Assembly (NCBI GenBank): GCA_016800925.1
Contig: JABCPU010000375.1
Coordinates: 1 to 64,000 of the forward strand
Direction of reading: 5' to 3'
Length of the DNA stretch: 64,000 nucleotides
Source: Suillus spraguei
Taxonomy: Eukaryota; Basidiomycota; Agaricomycetes; Boletales; Suillaceae
A program made the position numbers and the translations under genes. The notes beneath the pieces were generated by a model. That model saw only the letters and a program-made list of their open reading frames with translations, was not told the DNA's origin and ran no database searches. The first letter of the stretch is position 1. The number at the start of each line of letters is the position of its first letter. Positions 44,758 to 54,973 of this stretch are shown piece by piece.

Positions 44758-45003
44758 ATATTGATCCTAGCTGGAAAGGATGCCGCTCAGGTGTTCTTCA
44801 GACTTCATAGATATGAGGTTCTTCAACATCCTCAGTATGTGCGTCTCCAAATAGGAGCTGTTCATGGGCAGACCAAAACAATCAAGCCTCTTGGTCCTTT
44901 AGAACTGTCTCTTGTGCCCCATGCTAAGCCTACATGGTGTCAGCGACACCCTAAGTTAGACCTGAGGATTCTGGCAGAGTTCCAGAAGGAAGAAATCAAA
45001 TAG
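44758..45003 (+). pseudogene. Captured fragment of a cytochrome b5-type acyl-CoA dehydrogenase
   Basis: An open stretch encodes AGKDAAQVFFRLHRYEVLQH, PQYVRLQIGAVHGQT and a PHAKPTW block. In fungal acyl-CoA dehydrogenases with an N-terminal cytochrome b5 domain, the linker reads AG-x-DAT-x-x-F-x-x-LHR-x-EVL-x-x-PQY-x-RL-x-IG, then P-x-AEP-x-W. Neither the haem-binding HPGG part nor the dehydrogenase follows. It is a gene piece of about 80 codons placed beside other truncated sequences. Confidence 0.65.
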
Positions 45004-45398
45004 ATATTGATATTACTGCGGTAGTAGAACAGATAAGAACGAAAGCGAAGAGCAAAACCGTGAACAAATTCATGAGTACTAGATATTGTAGCCGTGAGAA
45101 GTAAATAAATATCACAATACTCAAACTAAAGACTGATCGGACATCGAAAGTTCGTGGCAAAGTTGAACCAAACATCCATCATATCCCCCGGGCCTCGACT
45201 CCGATCTTAGACTGCACGGTGCAAAATGTCCTCACGGCGTGACAACATTCACAGGGTTTAAGCTTCAAGCTCAAGACCCAGGACGGAAAAATGACAAGAA
45301 AAATGTGAAGTGGAAGGATTCGGCAGCTGAGTCGGGAACTGGTGTATCAGCGGCGAGGACTTTCGGTAATTAGTGAAGCCCACAACAAGACCACCACA

Positions 45399-45560
45399 AT
45401 GAGCCTCACTGCATGTTTCTCCTTGCTCACCATGATAAGTGCACACAGCTCGATAAAATGCTGATTGCCCACCGCAAGATGCCCACTCATCCAAGAGTCC
45501 CCCTGTCCCAACAGGATGAACCGACAGATCGCACTAGTAAGAATGTGCAAACTATGCTCA
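45399..45560 (+). pseudogene. Partial copy of the small acidic protein gene (26154)
   Basis: Together with its upstream flank (from about 45290) it matches 26070-26375: ATGAGCCTCACT for the first exon, the intron block GATAAGTGCACACAGCTCGA, and CCCACTCATCCAAGAGTCCC for the start of exon 3. The second exon and its flanking intron sequence are deleted, and the similarity ends near 45560 before the conserved part of exon 3. Confidence 0.85.
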
Positions 45561-45964
45561 GGTGAGGGAATGATGAGGTTGGCGGTAAGAAAGGGTTCGG
45601 CTGTGCTTGCTTCAAGCCTCAGATTTCGTACAGTTCCAGATAAGCTAATCACATCATCGGATTAGGATAAATTTTCGGAGGCATGCGCTTGCAGACGATT
45701 CGACATTTGTTGCAAATAAGAACCCTCTTGGAAGTCAGGGACAAAAGCGAGAGTTCCTGTTACTCATCCGCCAACCACCAAAGTTTCAACATCACTGACA
45801 GAGACGCAAGCAAATAAGCCCGATGATCATCACACAAGGCTAAATAGCATGTCAGGGGCAGTGTGCATGATCGTAGGGCATATGCGGATGCATACAAGTA
45901 TTTGAGGGATGTATGGGGTCGTAAAGCATAGTGAGTGATATGTAAAAAAAAAGCATCCGACCTC
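45561..45964. other. Intergenic, 3' flank of the uL2 gene
   Basis: No gene supported. Confidence 0.5.
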
Positions 45965-46942
45965 TTAAACCTCCTTGACCTTGACGGTACCGCGTAGCAG
46001 ACCAGTCTACAAAAATCATTCAGCATGCACATAAATGAAAGAAAGCTACAAAATAGACATACCCGACGAGCGGCAATAAGACCGACTTTCTGTCCAGGAA
46101 CTGCGGAACGGGGAACTGTCGAGGCTTTTCCGATGTGCTGGTGGTTACCACCACCGTGAGGATGGTCGACAGGGTTCATCGCAACACCACGAGTACGAGG
46201 CCAGCTGTGAATTTATATGAGAAACCAAATAATACTGTCATCACTGTTCGCCCACCTGTTACGCTTAGCCTTGTATTTGTGGTATGCACGACCAGCCTTA
46301 AGCAATGGCTTGTCGATACGTCCACCACCAGCAACGATTCCAACAGTCGCCCGTGCACCTCCAGACACAGTCTTCTTTGCACCACTAGGCAGACGAATGC
46401 GGGTCTTGTTGTCCTCTGGCGAGTGGCCGATGACGGTTGCGTAGTTGCCAGACGTACGAGCGAGGGCACCACGGTCGCCGACTTTCTCCTCGACGTTACA
46501 GACGATGGTACCTTCTGGGCATTGGCTCACGGGAAGGACGTTACCGACGGTAAGAGCAGCCTTCTTTCCGCAGTATACGAACGAGCCGGTATGCATGCCC
46601 TCCGTGGCGATGAAGGTTTCTTTGCGGAGCTTGTAGCGGTAGGGGTCACGGAATACGACGCGTGCGAGGGGTGCACCACTAGAATGCATGTGAGGAAAAT
46701 AATGGATTGGAGTGTCTGATCCTTACCGGCCAGGGTCGTGGATGATTTCTTTGACGATACCCCGGACGTAGCCATTGCGTTCAGCGAAATCGAGGGTACG
46801 AAGCTTGGCGGGGGCCTTATTGTGGTGGGTGTGCGCTTTGAACTAGATGAATTGACAAGGGCGTAAAGATCTGAGTAGGTCGATAAGTAGAGGAACATAC
46901 GATGGCGTGCGAGCGCCTCTGAGCCCTGATAACCCTACCCAT
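45965..46942 (-). CDS. 60S ribosomal protein uL2 (L2/L8)
   Basis: Five exons: 46942-46901, 46842-46727, 46678-46256, 46204-46063 and 46006-45965, 254 residues, the same length as yeast L2. Starts [14 protein letters not shown]; contains [52 protein letters not shown] and the signature [17 protein letters not shown] near the peptidyl-transferase centre; ends [14 protein letters not shown] core large-subunit protein that contacts 25S rRNA. Introns are 48-58 bp GT-AG. No defects, so this gene is a good check on local sequence quality. Confidence 0.97.
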
Positions 46943-47315
46943 GGTTTATCTGTAAAAAGTGATAAGCTGAGTGTCTGATGCGGGGGTGCGCAGGGTATCC
47001 GATGCAAGTGCAAGTCATCCAGCCGTTTCTGCATCGATTTCGATGCGATTTTTGACCAAAAAGTATGGAACGCATATTTGGACTCGCATGTTGTAACCCA
47101 CAGCAGTGATTCGTGTTGCATACTCACATTATTGTGTCTTGAGGACTCGGTGTAGGCTGTGGGCGTTGGCGTATAGTGCACCGAAGCCGTTGTCCAATCG
47201 GCGCCACAAATATCGGCAATTTCCGGGAGTGATGTTTTATTAGGGAAAACGCTAAAGCGACTTGCACGAAACCGTATTACTTACTGCGTAATCAATGGTA
47301 GATTACTAGTATATA
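46943..47315. promoter_or_regulatory. Upstream region of the uL2 gene
   Basis: Holds the 5' flank of uL2; a pyrimidine-rich minus strand is expected for ribosomal protein promoters but no specific site was identified. A TA dinucleotide at 47314-47315 is the target of the next element. Confidence 0.4.
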
Positions 47316-48604
47316 CTATGCCTCACGGTGGAATCGTCACCCCCGAAAGTCGTCAGTCACACTTTTGTCACAGCAGTTCACTGCTGCCGCTTTCAAATTC
47401 CGCTCGGCAACGCCTAAAAAAATTGTTACAGGTCAAAAATTATGATTGGTTGGTGTGACGTGGAGTATTGTAGGGGATGTGGTTGTAATTATAATGGCTA
47501 TATGGTGCAGGAAATGCTTCATGAGAATGAGAACTATGTGGTCCATGATGAGGCAAATGAACTTGATGCTGGTGTGAAGTAAAATGTCCGGAAAATTGCT
47601 GAGATGCTGGTATGTTGCTGCGAGTTGGATGTACAGGAGGATTGTAAGGTATTTCATGGCGTGGATCAGGACTATTTATGTTAGAATCATTAGGATGTTC
47701 GCGAGAAGAATAATGAGAGCTATTGGCAGGTAGTGCTGGAATGGGTGGAATTTCAATGGGTGCAGCGCTGATGGTAGTTGAATTGTCAGTTGCTGATGTG
47801 GCGTTTCTCGCGCGCGTTCTGCCATTGCCAAACAGAGCTGAAAATCGTGGGTTGTTGGCCAGATGAGCATTAGGTGGGTCGGCAATGTACTCCTTGATTC
47901 TCGAAGTGAGAGTTGCAACGGTCCCCTCGCGAGAAAGCCCCAGAGCGCCAGCAATGGCGATAAAATCATCCTTGAGTCGATAAGAAGATAAGGCATCAAA
48001 GGTTTTCGTTGTGATGTCGTGCTCGATTCGAGTAAGTCGAGCGCTGTCATCAGCCTTTTTCTTGGCTTGCTTCTCGGCTTCTTCCCCTGAGTACCGTTCA
48101 CCCAAAGTTGTGCGAGGTATCTAGTTTGATAAAATCATGAGAGTTATTAAAACAGTGACTCGGAGAGGGCAAAATACTAGCTTACATTATTGGCCAATGC
48201 GGCTTCTTTGATGGTCTTGTAGACCTTGGTTGTAATCCCCTGGATGGCAGTCTGGATCCGCTGCTCATAAGTGGGATCACGCGACTCTCGTGATTTGCCT
48301 TTTGGGCGAACCATGCCTGAATGTGTCAGCTCACTGAAAAGTCGTCACAGCCAGTCAACAGCCAGTGGTAGTATTTTTTAGAACTCCGCCACGGCAGCGC
48401 TCGGCTGGCTGTCACCAGCGTGACTTTGACGGCTTTCAATGAACTTCACCGTTTCTTAATAAAAATTGATCGTTCAACCTCGCAATGAAAGGTGCATGAT
48501 AGAAACATCGACTCAAGTTCTGAATTGTGTGTAGAGGTAAGAATTGAGTGAGATATTTAGGTCGTGACGACTTTCGGGGGTGACGATTCCACCGTGAGGC
48601 ATAG
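47316..48604 (-). mobile_element. TIR element with TA target duplication
   Basis: Terminal inverted repeats of about 40 bp are essentially identical (start CTATGCCTCACGGTGGAATC, continuing through CGTCACCCCCGAAAGTCGTCA); TA flanks both ends (47314-47315, 48605-48606). The TA duplication is typical of the Tc1/mariner/pogo supergroup. The only gene inside encodes an HTH/SAP-like protein with no DDE domain, so the element looks non-autonomous. Confidence 0.88.
47440..48314 (-). CDS. HTH_psq plus SAP-like protein inside the TIR element
   Basis: Exons 48314-48186 and 48120-47440, 269 residues. Residues 1-55 form a psq-type helix-turn-helix (TYEQRIQTAIQGI, VYKTIKEAALANN, IPRTTLGERY). Residues ~85-130 read DDFIAIAGALGLSREGTVAT, LTSRIKEYIADPP, which has the two-helix pattern of a SAP DNA-binding motif. 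The C-terminus is rich in His, Pro, Ser and Tyr and looks disordered. The N-terminus is what one sees at the start of pogo/CENP-B-like transposases, but no catalytic DDE domain follows. Likely a nuclear DNA-binding protein; whether it serves the element or the host is unknown. Intact frame and splice sites. Confidence 0.75.
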
Positions 48605-48606
48605 TA

Positions 48607-49365
48607 GTGGTGACTGGCGGGTTGTGTGCTCAGCACATTTAATTTTGCAGTCTCAAATCACTCGACATTGGACATATGGGTTGGAGCGTCCACGAGCTCG
48701 GAGACGTTGATATATCCTTGGTGCAACTGACCATTAAATAAACACTTCAAACTACTCTGTACGTCGATAAGCTCCATCCCTGAAAACTACAACCGATCGA
48801 GATAAAACTGTTCAAAAAGCAGCGTTTGCAGCCCCCCAAAGCAGTTGACGATGTTGAGCGCCACGAAGCATCAATCAGGAGCGTGACGCTTGCCTGAATA
48901 GCAAGACGTACTACATGATACCCCAATTCAACCGTAAAATATGTCGTCCAGCCAGAGAGCAAGGTGATTAAAACAGACCGGGACAACTGAGGGAATATTG
49001 TTTACGAGTCTGGTGAGAGATGGCGAATAGCTCTGCTGAGTGCAAACGTAGCTTCGCAAGAGTGATGAAAAGAACTCGAAAGCTAACTCTGTTCCATGAC
49101 TGCTTTTTTGATGGATTGGCCTTCTGCTCGATCCCGCCCAAACCCTGAAGAAACCGAACAAGGTGCGAATGACAAGAGGATACCAGAACCAGAGTTGTGG
49201 ATGCCGCCCCTCAATGTATCATACTTCGCCATTCCGACCATGTCCAGAGTTCACTGGGAATGATATCATTGAACGCTTTATCAATATGACTGTTTGCCAT
49301 GTTATCGGGGCGCGCGGTCACAAGTAAAACGGATCTGCTTAAAGGTCCATTTTGCACGTGGAATT
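48607..49365. other. Unassigned stretch downstream of sec11
   Basis: Minus-strand open frames (49161-48928, 48986-48747) contain hydrophobic runs and may be remnants of a membrane-protein gene, but I cannot place them in a family. Confidence 0.3.
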
Positions 49366-50205
49366 CTACTCCCGTTGTATGAAAGCTAATAAGCCAAGGC
49401 CTCCGAAAAGTGCATATTTAAGTTGTGGGAAATCATTCTATATGGCATGATCAGCACCTGAGCGAGAGATCCAAGAAAGGCGGAATATTGTAATTGAGAG
49501 GGGTGAAAGAGCTTACCACAGCGATTGACAGGTAACCGATGTACGGAATGAAGCTGGGGAGGGTAAATGTGTGAGGATGCGCAAGCTTTACCATGGAAGA
49601 ACACGTACCCACGAACTTTGCCAACGATATGTCTTCGGTCAATCCATTCAAGGCCATTGTAGAGGTCAAGATCATTGACATGATTGTTGTCGCCTTTGGT
49701 GAGCATTAGCTGATGTTTTCCTGGTGGGAGTTCGAGCATTGCGAGTCTAGGGTGGGGTATATCTTTGACCAGTAAACTAAATACGGTAAACTGACCTGTT
49801 GTTAATATTATGGAATGGGACAAAGACGTCCCGGATTTCCATGACGCGGTGCACGATAGGGATTTGGGCGCCGGGGATGTTATAAACTGTGATATCGCCT
49901 GTGTGGTAAGGTTCACCTGAGGGATTGCTAAGGAAAAGAATATCGCCACGATAAAATGCAGGTTCCATGGAGCCACTGTAGATATAGGATAAGTGGTGGA
50001 ATAGCTGAGTGATTACATGGTACACGCCTGAGAACGACAACGACTGGAGATTCTGTGTTTAGGATGAGACCAAGGCCTTTCCATAGGATCAAGGCTGATG
50101 CAATTGCGGATGTAAATTTGAGACATTGAAGTAGAAACTAGAGATGAGTTGATTAGTTGTAAGTTCTATAATGTATGATCGACAAACGTGGCGGAGGTCT
50201 TTCAT
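49366..50205 (-). CDS. sec11: Signal peptidase complex catalytic subunit Sec11
   Basis: Six exons: 50205-50188, 50137-50028, 49975-49796, 49746-49609, 49553-49517 and 49437-49366, 184 residues. The intron after exon 2 has a GC donor. One N-terminal membrane segment ([17 protein letters not shown]) is followed by [20 protein letters not shown] with the catalytic Ser (residue ~45 in GSMEP), the catalytic His in IPIVHRV (~85) and the acidic pair in [11 protein letters not shown] (~122, ~128). It ends [20 protein letters not shown]. Sec11 cleaves signal peptides in the ER lumen. The coding frame is clean. Its start is 101 bp from the divergent gene at 50307. Confidence 0.95.
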
Positions 50206-50306
50206 TGTGTGTGTGGCTATGTTAGTCGGAGTGTGAAAGCAGTGTTTAGTTCGGTCGCAATTCTCCGGTTAACGACCAAACTTCCGTTGACTTTCCGTCT
50301 ACTATA
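50206..50306. promoter_or_regulatory. 101-bp divergent promoter (sec11 / Q-rich gene)
   Basis: The two ATGs point away from each other across 101 bp, so the two genes must share regulatory DNA. Confidence 0.6.
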
Positions 50307-53212
50307 ATGATCCATCTCGATCGTAACCGCAACGAAATCGATTCAGAACAAAATTCAAATCTAATCTTACAAGAGGATCATTCTGCTACTTTCAATTGGG
50401 TCACAGACATTTCTCATAACGACGAACATCACAATTATTTCGCAAACTCTTTGTCTGACTTGAATAATAATCATCCCGAGGTCAGACAATCCATCCTATC
50501 CAACTTCAAACTGACGACAAGAGTTCGTCACTTTCACCTCCTCCAGAATACACATCCCCTCCTCAAATTAAACAAAACTCTCCTCAACAAGATCCAGTAC
50601 AAGAACAAGAGCGAGAAGACGAAGGAGATGGTTCTTATTCAAGACAGTTAACACCACTCACAGACCTATCAGCAGTACCAGACGGTGACGATAGTTTCGA
50701 TTTTGAAAAGAAGGATGGCAGTCCAGGAGTGGTGGAGCAAGAGCAGAGTGGTGACCTAAACAGCACACAAGACAACCAGGATAGTCGTTGGTCAGAAAAT
50801 CGCACAATAAATGGTACATCATCCCCAGTCCGCTCAATACCCAGCTCTCCGACAAGACATCCAATCCCAATACCCGTCCCAGCTCCCTCTCACAGACTTG
50901 GTCCATCAGCAGGTCCCTCTCATTCAAGACGTCCATCCAGGGAAATCGTCTCAATCAGCCAACTTCCTTCACCAAACTTACCCCAAGCAAAATTATCTGA
51001 TCCCTCTTCCGGCGACACAAAAGCTTCTAGGATTCTCGAAATCAACTCAGAGTTACTAAAGTCCGTTCACGCTCTCTTTCTCCACCCTCAAGCTCACTTT
51101 CTTACTTTTTTAGAGTCTGTATGGAGTTTCAGACACGTGGCGTGCCACCGACTGACGCTCGCTTCTCTCAGTAAGCACAACTTCATTGTGAAAAATAACT
51201 CTCATCATTCAACCCTTTAGTTTTGCTAATCGCGTACAACTAAACTTGACCTGGCTAGGAGCAGCTGCAGATCCTAATCGATGTAACGTATGCATATATC
51301 CCTTGTCTTCTCAATAAAATCCCTTACTCTCTTAATAGGATCCTAGACTCGTGTTGCCCGCAATGGATGCTCCTTCTCCCGTCGAATTCATATCAATGGA
51401 TCGAATACATCACCTCTATGCTGATTTACCCACCATATTCGCAAAGGAACTCGCACGGCGTCAGCTCGCTTCCGGCGCTCAATATTCTCCTACAACTTCC
51501 ACCGCACTTCTCAATGGCCCATTGAAGCGCAACAGACCAACGATATGGCAGACCTCATGAACAAAAGGCGCGACATTGGTGAGACAAAATCACACTCCAT
51601 GCAACCACCCGCAATTCCATCCATATCCATATCCGGAGCTGGCCAGCGTACCAGCCCTGCATCCGCCTTCCCTCCTTCCATCCACCCAAACATGCCTGTC
51701 ACCAGCACCCCTGTCATGCCACAGAGTCCCCGTACCTCCAGTCCCATGCCACCACCATTGTCTACCCCCTCATTACCCTTCGGCGCCACTGAAGCATCAA
51801 TAGCAGCAACAACACGCGCTCGCGCACGGGAAGTGCAGATTAACCAAGCACGCGAGCAACAACTCCTCCGAGCAGCCCAGATGCAACATCAAATGCAGTC
51901 CGCGCACCAGATCTCCCCTCCCGATTCCTCCCCACGAATGCCCCAAAATCCGGGGCCGGGCGCACTGCAACATCCGCATACATCATATGCTCAGAACGCA
52001 TCAGCCATGCAAATTCTCCAAACTCCCGGCCATCCCTGACGACATATCTCATGTCCAAATTCCCAACTTCACTTCTCTACCGTTACCTCAACAGGTGCAG
52101 AAGCTCACCGATTTCGGGTAATCATTATGTTATTTTTACGAACTAGCATATTAATATCTCGTACAGAATATTCTAGCCCAGAAGCAGCAACAGAATCCAT
52201 CCAATCAGCAACAACGCCCACCCATGCCTGGTCAAATGCCCGGTCTAAGCCAGAACCCTCCATGTCGCCCATGCCCAATGCTCCCATGCAGAGCAGTGGT
52301 CCAAGCCCCGTATCTCCCCTAGGCCAACAATCACCAGTTCATCCCAACCCCAACAGCAAATGAGCGCCCAATCCAACAAACCGGCATGTATCCATTCAGC
52401 AATCAAGGTCACAACGCACCCAGCGTAGATCCCCGCATAGCAGCCTCCAATTTCACACCAACAAATGCCCAGCAACATGAGCGCCATGAACCTCAACCAG
52501 CAACGACAGCTCATGCTCATGCAGCAAATGCGGAATTCAGGCGGGAACATGAATACTCCGAACCTCATGAACCCGCAACAGGCGTTTGCGATGCAACAAC
52601 AGCAACAGCAACGGGGGATGCCCCAGGGTGGTCCGTCCCAAGGTGGCTCACCCATGTCCGCCCCACAAACGATACCTTCCCTACATTGCGCTCGAATTCA
52701 ACGATTCCTGGAATTGCAAGGAGCGGGCGGTCGCCTTCTGAGAGCGTGCATTCGCCCATGACGCCTCGCGCCCAGTCGAGGCTTTCGTCACAGCTCCTAT
52801 GCAGGGTGAAGATTTCCAGAGGCCAATGACACAGCAGGCACAGCCGGGCATGATGGGGACGCAGCAAAATGCTGGCTCGTTCCATCCACAGATGCAGTAT
52901 CATCAGCATCAGTGGCCGAATGGTCAGCAGCAGCAGCAACACCAGCAGCAGCAACAACAACAGCAACAACTGTCGCTCGGCGGGCAAATGAACGGGTTTG
53001 GGATGAACCCCCAGGGAGGAGCGGTAAACAGCCCCTACGGCGGCTCCATCTCGCCATCCGGAGGACCTAACTGGCAACAGCAAAGCATGAATGGATATTA
53101 CCCTCAAACCAACCAACGACCCCCGAATGTCACCATGCAACAAAACATCAGCCCCATAGGAGGAGACACGAGCGCAGGAGAATACGACATATTTAATTGG
53201 AATGGTCCATGA
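50307..53212 (+). CDS. Q/P-rich predicted nuclear protein, several frameshifts
   Basis: Well-spliced first exons: 50307-50480, 50522-51060, 51114-51170, 51221-51287 and from 51339. The N-terminal third is disordered (Ser/Pro rich, SPPPEYTS, LTPLTDLSAVPDGDD). A conserved core follows: CMEFQTRGVPPTDARFS, FANRVQLNLTWLGAAADP, VEFISMDRIHHLYADLPTIF, then MADLMNKRRD. The rest is Pro/Gln/Met rich with a polyglutamine run (52927-52968) and ends EYDIFNWNGP. Composition suggests a transcriptional co-regulator; I cannot name the family. Single-base indels break the frame near 51538, 52037, 52053 and at later points, several in short homopolymers, so either the assembly is faulty or the gene is dead. Confidence 0.6.
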
Positions 53213-53647
53213 AGGTGTTCTGTTCTGTGTTCTGACGCTGATTATCGCCTCGGTATTATCTTATTATTTGTCTTCGCGGTTCCCTCATAGGCTGTTTTCG
53301 AGTGCTCTACCTTTTTACTTTTAACCCCCAGCACACACGACGCGATGTTACCATACTTTTTTTTTTTTTCGGTTTTTTCTTATAGTTTTTTCCCCCCTCT
53401 CCCGTATTGTATTTTTGTAGAAGCTTTTTTTCTATGAATTTTGACCTGATGAATCTGGGGCAGGGCTGTTATTTCTTGTTGGACGGTGTTGCTAGTATTA
53501 ATTTATAGGGGAATGCTATGTCGTGCCAGTGTGCCTGACAAGTCCAAGTATAAGCTTCCGCATACCCATGGCCGACACAGGTCACTTGACCGCCAGATTC
53601 ACTGCGCTACATAAGCCAGGGCCCACAATTTCCACCTCCTGCACGCG
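53213..53647. other. Intergenic between two plus-strand genes
   Basis: Contains a T-run at 53357-53369 typical of 3' untranslated DNA. No gene. Confidence 0.5.
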
Positions 53648-54764
53648 ATGGTGTTCACCAGGCTCTCCTCACAAGAGAAAGATGCCTTCTTCTCGCTTCT
53701 AGACGAGTCCGCACCATCTCTCCTTCAGTCGTCCCTCATATACGCACTGACCATACTTCATTCATCGCTCGCAGGTACTTCCAGTCCCGCCCCGAGATCC
53801 TCGCCAACATCAACACAAGCACCAGCAACGCCCAAGATCCATCTGCAGCCGCTGCCTCAGCCGTTCACCGCGCTCTTGCCAATAACCCAGAAGTCACCTC
53901 CAAGATCGTCTCCGCCGGAGTGACGCACGGACTCGCAAAGTCCAATAACCCATATGCATCCACCGTACGTCTCTTCGCTGTGCCGTATCAAAATAATGAC
54001 TTTGTGGGCGCTAACGATATCAATCCCCAAACTCATCGATTAGATAGCTAGTAATCCACATGTGAGCAATTCTGTGGGAAGAGTAGCAGCGGCTTCGCTC
54101 GCATTCAGCGGTGGCTCAAGTAACGCTTCGAACGCTTCACTCGCACCAGCTCCTTCCCTCCCTTCACGTGCCTTCAGCGCATCCATACCAGGGTCCGAAA
54201 TTGATAAACTAGTCACGAAAAAGGTTTTGTGCCCTTGTGTTTTCTTCTTGATCATGCCTTGCATTGACGCTTTTCACTTAGTCGAGCGTCTTGGGCGCAT
54301 TCAGGAAATCACCCGTAGCGAGCGTGGTAGCTATACCCCCTGCATTCCAAGCCCCATCGTCGTCATCATTCGGCCCACCTCCTCGGCGCACGACATCGGA
54401 GACGAACGCTGCTGAGCCTCCCACTGCTAGTCCCCACCACCCATCATCCCGCGGCGTGCAGTCGAACTGGAACCTGAGGAACCACAAGGAGAGTGGGCAG
54501 AGGTGCTGTATGATTATAGTAGCGAAGTATGGTGCATTCACTTACTATCCACTCGAACTGAGTTATCTCCCTGTAGGATCCTGGTGATTTGGAAGTTCAA
54601 TCTGGCTCTCGTGTGCTTGTCACTGCAAAGTCTTCTGATGACTGGTGGGTCCCTTGGATTTTGGATGTTGCGCATTCCACTGACTTTTTATCTAGGTGGA
54701 CGGGTCAGGTAGAGGACAAGGGAAGGAGGGATTGTTCCCTGCCTCATATGTGAAACTATTGTAA
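53648..54764 (+). CDS. SH3 domain protein
   Basis: Exons 53648-53706, 53775-53964, 54044-54223, 54282-54526, 54577-54644 and 54696-54764. The N-terminus reads MVFTRLSSQEKDAFFSLLDE, YFQSRPEIL; the middle is Ser/Ala/Pro rich (SEIDKLVTKKSSVLGAFRKS). The C-terminal SH3 domain reads EWAEVLYDYSSEDPGDLEV, SGSRVLVTAKSSDDWWTGQV, GLFPASYVKLL (ALYDY, WW and PxxYV motifs present). The domain would bind proline-rich partners, perhaps in actin assembly or endocytosis (inference). A one-base loss near 54460 and another near 54728 must be bridged to reach this SH3 frame and its TAA at 54762-54764. Confidence 0.72.
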
Positions 54765-54973
54765 TCTTTATTGGACTTCGATGCGTATCACTATCGTTTC
54801 AAATGTAATGCGGCAAATGAGTGCAATAGACCTTCCGATGGATCTATCGATCCTGGTAAAATTCTGGGACAGCATGCCATCACTGGTCGTCTTAAATATC
54901 ATAATCAGCTACTCGCGCAATCTTCGAGTCATCAGTGAAATCATAGTATATATTTGTGTGCACATCCACTAAA

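Noticed and set aside
46135..46719. 194-codon plus-strand frame across uL2
   Set aside because: Antisense to conserved ribosomal protein exons; no motif of its own.
48747..49161. Possible wax-synthase-like or other membrane enzyme on the minus strand
   Set aside because: Hydrophobic runs only; I could not match any conserved motif well enough to name it.
52927..52968. CAG/CAA repeat as a stand-alone microsatellite
   Set aside because: It is a coding polyglutamine run within the Q-rich protein, with mixed CAG and CAA codons.
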